Positions 20,803 through 24,904 of a stretch of 24,904 bases of DNA are shown here, in pieces. How positions within the stretch are numbered: the first letter of the stretch is position 1; each line of letters begins with the position of its first letter. The stretch comes from Brachyspira sp. CAG:484. Its GTDB lineage: Bacteria > Cyanobacteriota > Vampirovibrionia > Gastranaerophilales > Gastranaerophilaceae. The translations under genes were made by a program, and so were the position numbers. The stretch lies in assembly GCA_000431315.1 (NCBI GenBank), contig HF989736.1, positions 215,103 to 240,006 on the forward strand. Reading direction: 5' to 3'. The notes beneath the pieces were generated by a model. The model ran no database searches. It saw only the letters and a list, made by a program, of their open reading frames with translations, and had not been told where the DNA came from.

Positions 20803-21408
20803 ATGAACTATATTTTTTATCTTTTAATAGTAGTTTCTATAATAGCAGGTGCAATAAACGGCAGATTGCAAGAGGTCGTTAACGCGGTTCTATCAGGAGC
20901 AGAACTTTCAGTTAAGGTAGCATTTTCTTTAATAGGAATAATGGCGTTCTGGCTTGGTATGATGAAAATTGCACAGAAATGCGGAATAATAGATTTTATT
21001 GCAAAACTTATTAAACCTGTTACCAAACGTCTTTTTAACGAAATACCTGAAGATTCTCCAGCTATAGGTGATATTGCGATGAGTATTTCAGCTAATGCCT
21101 TTGGGCTGTCTAATGCAGCCACACCAATCGGTATTAAGGCAATGGAAGAACTGCAAAAACATAATAAAGATAAAAAAAGCGCATCAAATGCAATGTGCAT
21201 GTTTCTTGCAATGAATACTGCAGGTTTCCAGCTTATGCCTGCAACCGTCATTGCGATTCTCATAAGCATAGGTTACAAAAATCCTACGGCAATAATTGCA
21301 CCTACACTTCTTGTTACAACTATTGCATTTATAAGTGCAATAATTATGGCAAAAATCTTTCAAAAATATTGGAAGCCACAAACTGAAAAATCAGGAGGTG
21401 AAAAGTAA
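20803..21408 (+). CDS. spmA: Spore maturation protein A homolog (nucleoside-recognition/Gate family)
   Basis: A 201-aa membrane protein with about five hydrophobic segments (3-18, 38-55, 95-112, 133-155 and 165-185). SANAFGLSNAATPIGIKAMEEL, read as FGLSNAATPIG plus IKAMEEL, is the hallmark of SpmA, together with MNTAGFQLMPATVIAI. In Bacillus spmA/spmB affect spore core dehydration, but pairs are common in non-sporing bacteria, where the role (probably transport-related) is unknown; nothing else here suggests sporulation. There is no SD; the ATG sits where the promoter at 20768 would start transcription. It overlaps spmB by one base (TAATG). Confidence 0.92.
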   Translation: MNYIFYLLIVVSIIAGAINGRLQEVVNAVLSGAELSVKVAFSLIGIMAFWLGMMKIAQKCGIIDFIAKLIKPVTKRLFNEIPEDSPAIGDIAMSISANAFGLSNAATPIGIKAMEELQKHNKDKKSASNAMCMFLAMNTAGFQLMPATVIAILISIGYKNPTAIIAPTLLVTTIAFISAIIMAKIFQKYWKPQTEKSGGEK

Positions 21409-21941
21409 TGTTCCAGGATATAATGAATGCTGCTTCACTCTGGATGCTTCCTGCGATTTTAATTATAATCCTTACTACAGGTTTAATTAAGAAAGTGCCT
21501 ATATACGAAGTATTTACGGAAGGTGCAAAAGAAGGTTTTAAAGTTTCTGTAAGTATAATTCCGTACCTAGTCGCAATAATTGTTGGTATATCAATGTTCA
21601 GAGCCTCAGGAATTATAGAGATGACAGGAAACATCTTAAGTCCATTTCTGGCTCACTTTAATATTCCGGCAGACATAATACCTGTTATGATTGTCCGTTC
21701 ACTCTCAGGTTCAGCAGCTCTTGGAATATTTTCAGACATCGCACATACTCTCGGACCGGAAAATTATGCTACAACCCTTGCTGCTGTTATGGTAGGAAGC
21801 AGTGAAACAACTTTTTATATCCTGGCAGTGTATTTTGGTGCTGTAGGCATATCAAAACTAAGATATGCTCTGCTTGTCGGTTTGCTTGCTGATTTGGTTG
21901 GAATTATCGCAGCTGTAACAGTCTGCAACCTGGTATTTTAA
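21408..21941 (+). CDS. spmB: Spore maturation protein B homolog (nucleoside-recognition/Gate family)
   Basis: A 177-aa polytopic membrane protein, partner of SpmA. Family segments are VFTEGAKEGFKVSVSIIPYLVAI (seen as TEGAKEGF and IIPYLVAI), PVMIVRSLSGSAALGIFSDI and MVGSSETTFYILAVYFGAVG, the last being the SSETTFY signature of the Gate domain. The start overlaps the spmA stop and has its own strong SD (GGAGGTG) in the end of spmA, so both subunits are made from one mRNA. The stop overlaps the end of the convergent zinc-ribbon gene by 4 nt, and no terminator is seen between them. Confidence 0.93.
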   Translation: MFQDIMNAASLWMLPAILIIILTTGLIKKVPIYEVFTEGAKEGFKVSVSIIPYLVAIIVGISMFRASGIIEMTGNILSPFLAHFNIPADIIPVMIVRSLSGSAALGIFSDIAHTLGPENYATTLAAVMVGSSETTFYILAVYFGAVGISKLRYALLVGLLADLVGIIAAVTVCNLVF

Positions 21942-22309
21942 TAATGACCAATTAATTTAGGATTATAAACCTCCTTAACATCACACCAGCTTTGTGTAAT
22001 ATCATCTATTTGAGGCTTAATAACAGCTTTCACTAGAACTGCATAATTAATATCTATAAAATTAATCTTATTTACGCGCTCTACAACAAAACTCTTAAAA
22101 CCGCAGTTGTGACAGAAATGTGCCTCAGGAACAACTTCACCGTTTTTTATAATTGCTTTCAGCTTCACACCGCAGCAGGAACACCTTGTAATATACCATT
22201 GATTTTCAATTAACTCTCCGCAGTCCGGGCAATAAGCAGCATCTTTTTCAGGCGTAACTTTATCATGATGGCAGACATTATTTCTTCTAAAATACTCCAG
22301 TAAAATCAT
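21938..22309 (-). CDS. Zinc-ribbon protein, function unknown
   Basis: A 123-aa soluble protein with three CxxC-type knuckles: YCPDCGE (27, 30), RCSCCGVK (43, 45, 46) and FCHNCGFK (65, 68), plus Cys13-His14-His15 near the start. The first two could form one zinc ribbon and CH(H) with the third another. The C-terminal half (VNKINFIDINYAVLVKAVIK) is strand-like, with no motif. No DNA-binding or catalytic domain is recognised. The ATG at 22307-22309 has AAAGGA only 1-2 nt before it, closer than usual. It lies just downstream of the tspO-like gene in the same direction (30 nt apart). Confidence 0.78.
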   Translation of the reverse strand: MILLEYFRRNNVCHHDKVTPEKDAAYCPDCGELIENQWYITRCSCCGVKLKAIIKNGEVVPEAHFCHNCGFKSFVVERVNKINFIDINYAVLVKAVIKPQIDDITQSWCDVKEVYNPKLIGHY

Positions 22310-22339
22310 ATCCTTTTATTAATAATTAAGAGCAGAAAG

Positions 22340-22729
22340 TCAATTTTTATTTAATCTGTAAACATCAAAATTTAACACATTCGCGAAAATAATCCACAAC
22401 AGATACGGAACCTGCATCCATCCGAGAATTAACGAAATTTTAAAAAATATAAGCGTCATAAATGCAACCAGCAGCAAAAGCAACAGTGAAATTACGCATG
22501 ACAGTCCAATATTCTTCCACTTAAAGAATATGTAAGGCCAGAGAAAATTCACAAAGATCTGTAATGCGAAAATACCTAACCCAAAAACCTGAAGAAGACT
22601 TTTCGGCATAAATAGTAAAATTCCAAATGAAATAAACATTAAGAAGTACAAAAACATCCACACGTAATAGAATACAAATCCGGGCGGAGCATATGATGGC
22701 AGTTTTAATTTATTATAAAATTCGTACAT
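22340..22729 (-). CDS. TspO/MBR family (tryptophan-rich sensory) protein, short form
   Basis: A 129-aa membrane protein related to TspO/PBR, which binds porphyrins and other small ligands. KLPSYAPPGFVFYYVWMFLY matches the loop and helix of the family (W-x-P-P-x-x-V-F-x-x-V-W-x-x-L-Y), QIFVNFLWPYIFF the QxxLNxxWxxxFF motif, and YLLWIIFANVLNFDVYRLN the last helix. Only four helices are present: the first helix of the usual five is missing, and an upstream in-frame stop (TAA, 12 nt before ATG) shows that the start is not simply miscalled. Several usual tryptophans are replaced by Tyr or Phe. There is no SD; TAAAAT lies exactly 6 nt before ATG, suggesting a leaderless mRNA. Confidence 0.85.
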   Translation of the reverse strand: MYEFYNKLKLPSYAPPGFVFYYVWMFLYFLMFISFGILLFMPKSLLQVFGLGIFALQIFVNFLWPYIFFKWKNIGLSCVISLLLLLLVAFMTLIFFKISLILGWMQVPYLLWIIFANVLNFDVYRLNKN

Positions 22730-22823
22730 AATAAAATTTTAAATACAAACTTACCCGAAAACATTACCATAAATAGTAATATATCAAACATTTAAACCAT
22801 TACAAACAGCAATATTTAGTAAA

Positions 22824-22829
22824 TAATAT
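22824..22829 (+). promoter_or_regulatory. -10 box of a likely leaderless protease mRNA
   Basis: TAATAT ends 6 nt before the ATG at 22836 and no SD is present. A weak -35, TTACAA, lies 18 bp upstream. The spacing equals that at spmA and at the TspO-like gene. Confidence 0.5.
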
Positions 22830-22835
22830 TAGACA

Positions 22836-23363
22836 ATGGCATTATCGGCAAATATAAATAAATATATTCAAAATTCCCTCATTAGAGGAAAACTTTGTAA
22901 ATGGGATAAACTAATAATAAACGTGTATATAACTCCAATTACCGCTAACATTTCAAACAAAGAGTTTTTTGTTTCTCAAGTACTATCTGCAATGCAAAAC
23001 TGGAACAAAGTATTGAAAGAGCACTATATAAATGTACACTTTAACCCTGTTGGAACAGCAGCGCAAGCAGACATTATAGTGCATTGGGTAAAAGTAGGAA
23101 GGGTCTATGAGGGAATGTGCAAATACTTAAGTGTTATTGATAACAGGATAAACAAAATCTCAATAGATATAGGGCTTCCAAACACCTATGGAAGGGAAAC
23201 CAGCGACTTAAGTATTTACTGTGCAATTATGCACGAATTTGGGCATGCTCTTGGGCTTGGACATGGCGTAGAAATAGATGACATAATGTTTGTGCCGCAT
23301 CAGAAAAATATTTCGATTCCAAGTGAAAATGATGTTTATGTACTTAAACAGATATATGGTTAA
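22836..23363 (+). CDS. Matrixin-like zinc metalloprotease (metzincin), minimal form
   Basis: A 175-aa protein. The zinc site IMHEFGHALGLGHG gives His133, Glu134, His137 and His143 (HExxHxxGxxH), and a Met-turn follows at DDIMFVPH (Met151), defining the metzincin clan; VLSAMQNWNKVL and ADIIVHWVKVG match the helix and strand of matrixin (M10) catalytic domains. The protein is just the catalytic domain: there is no signal peptide, propeptide with cysteine switch, or C-terminal repeat. It is either cytosolic, exported by an unrecognised route, or activated in another way. It ends with NDVYVLKQIYG, as bacterial matrixins do. It lies between the TspO-like gene and a pilin gene on the opposite strand. 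Confidence 0.88.
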   Translation: MALSANINKYIQNSLIRGKLCKWDKLIINVYITPITANISNKEFFVSQVLSAMQNWNKVLKEHYINVHFNPVGTAAQADIIVHWVKVGRVYEGMCKYLSVIDNRINKISIDIGLPNTYGRETSDLSIYCAIMHEFGHALGLGHGVEIDDIMFVPHQKNISIPSENDVYVLKQIYG

Positions 23364-23368
23364 GTATT

Positions 23369-24215
23369 TTACCAAGGATACTCATCAGGAACTTTCCAGT
23401 TATTTAACTCAAGCAACTTTGTACAATATGCAGGGTAAAAAGTATAGCCGGAAGAACACGAATATTTAGTTCCACGCTTTGTCAAACCCTCAATTGTTCC
23501 ATCCCAGTTCAAGACATAGGGTACTACAAAATTTTTGTTTTTCACATTTGTATTTGCAATATGGTCTTTTTCAGTTCCGTTATCGCTTTCTTTTTGCATT
23601 GAAAAATAGAACACTCGTCTTGGGTCAGTCAGATATTTACCACTTGTTAATTGGGATCTTTTAAAATCAGATATATAGTATATATCCACACTAATATTAT
23701 TTATTCCGCTTGCTCCGCCCTGATAAACTCCTAAAACTATAGCATCTCCGCTCGGGAAATGACACATTATAGCAGCAGCATCCTGCGCACTACTCCCTAA
23801 CTTCCAATTTTCACAGGATAACACTTTTATATATGGTCTAAAATATTTATTCACAAATTCTAAATTGTTCTTGTAATTGACTGTAATAGTCGTATTATTG
23901 CCCATTTCAATGCCACCGGGGTAAATCCAAACATCAGGTTCACCATGCTCAATTGTAGCAATTCTGACCGCCTGATTAATCATAGAATAAAACTTATAAA
24001 CCTTTGTCATGGTAACTTGTTTTTGATATTTCGCTACAAGTCCTGGTATTGTAAGAGCGGCAACAATACCAATTATACTTATTGTTATTAATACTTCAGC
24101 TAAAGTAAATCCTCTATTATTACAACTTCTTATTCTACGGAAAAGAGCGGTAATGAAGCTTAAATTACTCTGCCCCCCCCCCGAAAGCTTTACTATGAGC
24201 GGTTTTTGCAAACAT
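23369..24215 (-). CDS. Type IV pilin-like protein with a G10 tract in its leader (ATG frame off)
   Basis: The body is a prepilin: NNRGFTLAEVLITISIIGIV, then a helix and a globular domain ending NNWKVPDEYPW, like the pilin at 19973. As written, the pilin frame is open only from a TTG at 24209-24211 (leader QKPLIVKLSGGGQSNLSFI). The ATG at 24213-24215 gives MFAKTAHSKAFGGGAE and stops at TAA after the ten G. With nine G the ATG frame would run AFGGGQSNLSFI into the pilin, matching the LFGGGQSSLS of the gene at 9704. The SD is weak (GAAAAG at 6 nt; AAGGA farther off). The TTG start would give a 279-280 aa protein, so this copy might still be expressed weakly. Confidence 0.84.
24158..24188 (-). 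repeat. Poly-G cassette, copy 2 (G10 inside the pilin leader)
   Basis: On the minus strand: GCTTTC, ten G, then CAGAGTAATTTAAGC. It matches the cassette at 10490-10521 except for one T before the G-run and one A/G after it. The run itself is 24173-24182. Confidence 0.9.
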
Positions 24216-24288
24216 TAATCTTTTCAACTCTTCCTTATTATACATATTACTATTATATCGTATTTTTTATAAAAATCAAGCCTACATA

Positions 24289-24321
24289 AAAACAGAGGTA
24301 CTAATTTAATACCTCTGTTTT
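24289..24321 (-). terminator. Second terminator of the rRNA operon
   Basis: AAAACAGAGGTA and TACCTCTGTTTT form a 12-bp stem with a 9-nt loop; a T-run follows on the minus strand. Confidence 0.88.
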
Positions 24322-24335
24322 GTAGTAAACAAAAC

Positions 24336-24369
24336 AAAGACCTGACATAAAAATATATGTCAGGTCTTT
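24336..24369 (-). terminator. First terminator of the rRNA operon
   Basis: AAAGACCTGACATA and its perfect complement form a 14-bp stem with a 6-nt loop, about 10 nt after the 5S 3' end. A T-rich stretch follows on the minus strand. With the hairpin at 24289 it makes a tandem terminator, as is common after rRNA operons. Confidence 0.92.
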
Positions 24370-24378
24370 AAATTTAGT

Positions 24379-24493
24379 GTCGGCAACGAGTTATTTTCCC
24401 AGGCGGTGGCCCGCCAAGTATCTTCACCGCTGTGAGTCTTTACGACCGTGTTCGAGATGGGAACGGGTGGTTTCCTCACGCTTGGTTACCGAC
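24379..24493 (-). rRNA. rrf: 5S ribosomal RNA
   Basis: About 115 nt on the minus strand. The ends GTCGGTAAC and GTTGCCGAC pair as helix I. Inside are the conserved ACCCGTTCCCATCTCGAAC loop and the GAAGATACTTGGCGGGCCA segment. The exact ends are estimated from helix pairing. Confidence 0.95.
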
Positions 24494-24582
24494 GAATCTT
24501 GTAACCAGTGCAAACGCACTCTGAAAGTTGCATAAAGATTATAAGGTTTCGCAATCATCATAACCATCCAAAAGGATAATTA

Positions 24583-24904
<322 letters not shown>

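Noticed and set aside
20803..21941. Sporulation locus
   Set aside because: spmA-spmB homologs are frequent in non-sporing bacteria and no other sporulation gene is present.

Overview
The window is low-GC bacterial chromosome with mostly Shine-Dalgarno-led genes and intrinsic hairpin/T-run terminators. Four pilin-like proteins with the prepilin signature FTLAEVLITLGIIGxVAAMTLP, a DUF2582 winged-helix protein, and the order rpmG - tRNA-Trp - secE - nusG - rplK - rplA fit a non-photosynthetic relative of Cyanobacteria (Melainabacteria/Vampirovibrionia, probably a gut Gastranaerophilales member). That assignment is inference from protein style and gene order; the partial 23S rRNA at the right edge could settle it.

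Layout. 1-320: 3' end of rplL and its terminator. 340-5223: a small secreted protein, then a leftward two-gene DNA-repair operon in which a 1295-aa double-helicase protein overlaps a small PD-(D/E)XK nuclease with an AddB-type four-cysteine pattern. 5302-7085: a winged-helix protein, a Cys-rich protein, a pilin-like protein and a 57-aa AbrB-like protein. 7155-9677: gyrB. 9704-11052: a pilin-like gene broken by a poly-G tract, then about 500 bp without genes holding two long related inverted repeats. 11053-13451: adk-map-SMR transporter-unknown gene. 13456-16815: tmk (leftward), a degenerate HD-GYP protein, coaD and a coiled-coil protein. 16903-19923: the rpmG/tRNA-Trp/secE/nusG/rplK/rplA operon with a possible attenuator and unusually long structured spacers. 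19973-24215: a second poly-G pilin gene, spmA-spmB, a zinc-ribbon protein, TspO-like protein, matrixin-like protease and a third poly-G pilin gene. 24289-24904: tandem terminators, 5S rRNA and the 3' part of 23S rRNA, all leftward.

The most striking signal is in the pilin-like genes. Three of the four carry a run of 10-11 G shortly after a start codon and upstream of the prepilin signal. In all three the run is one base too long for the upstream ATG to be in frame with the pilin, and one base fewer restores a continuous protein. Two of the tracts sit in a nearly identical cassette of about 31 nt. This looks like a set of phase-variable (or slippage-dependent) surface filament genes, although homopolymer error must be excluded.

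Other points of note are the rearranged AddAB-like helicase/nuclease pair, an HD-GYP protein that has lost key catalytic residues, three genes that look leaderless (-10 hexamer exactly 6 nt before ATG, no Shine-Dalgarno), and the separation of rplL from rplK-rplA by more than 18 kb.
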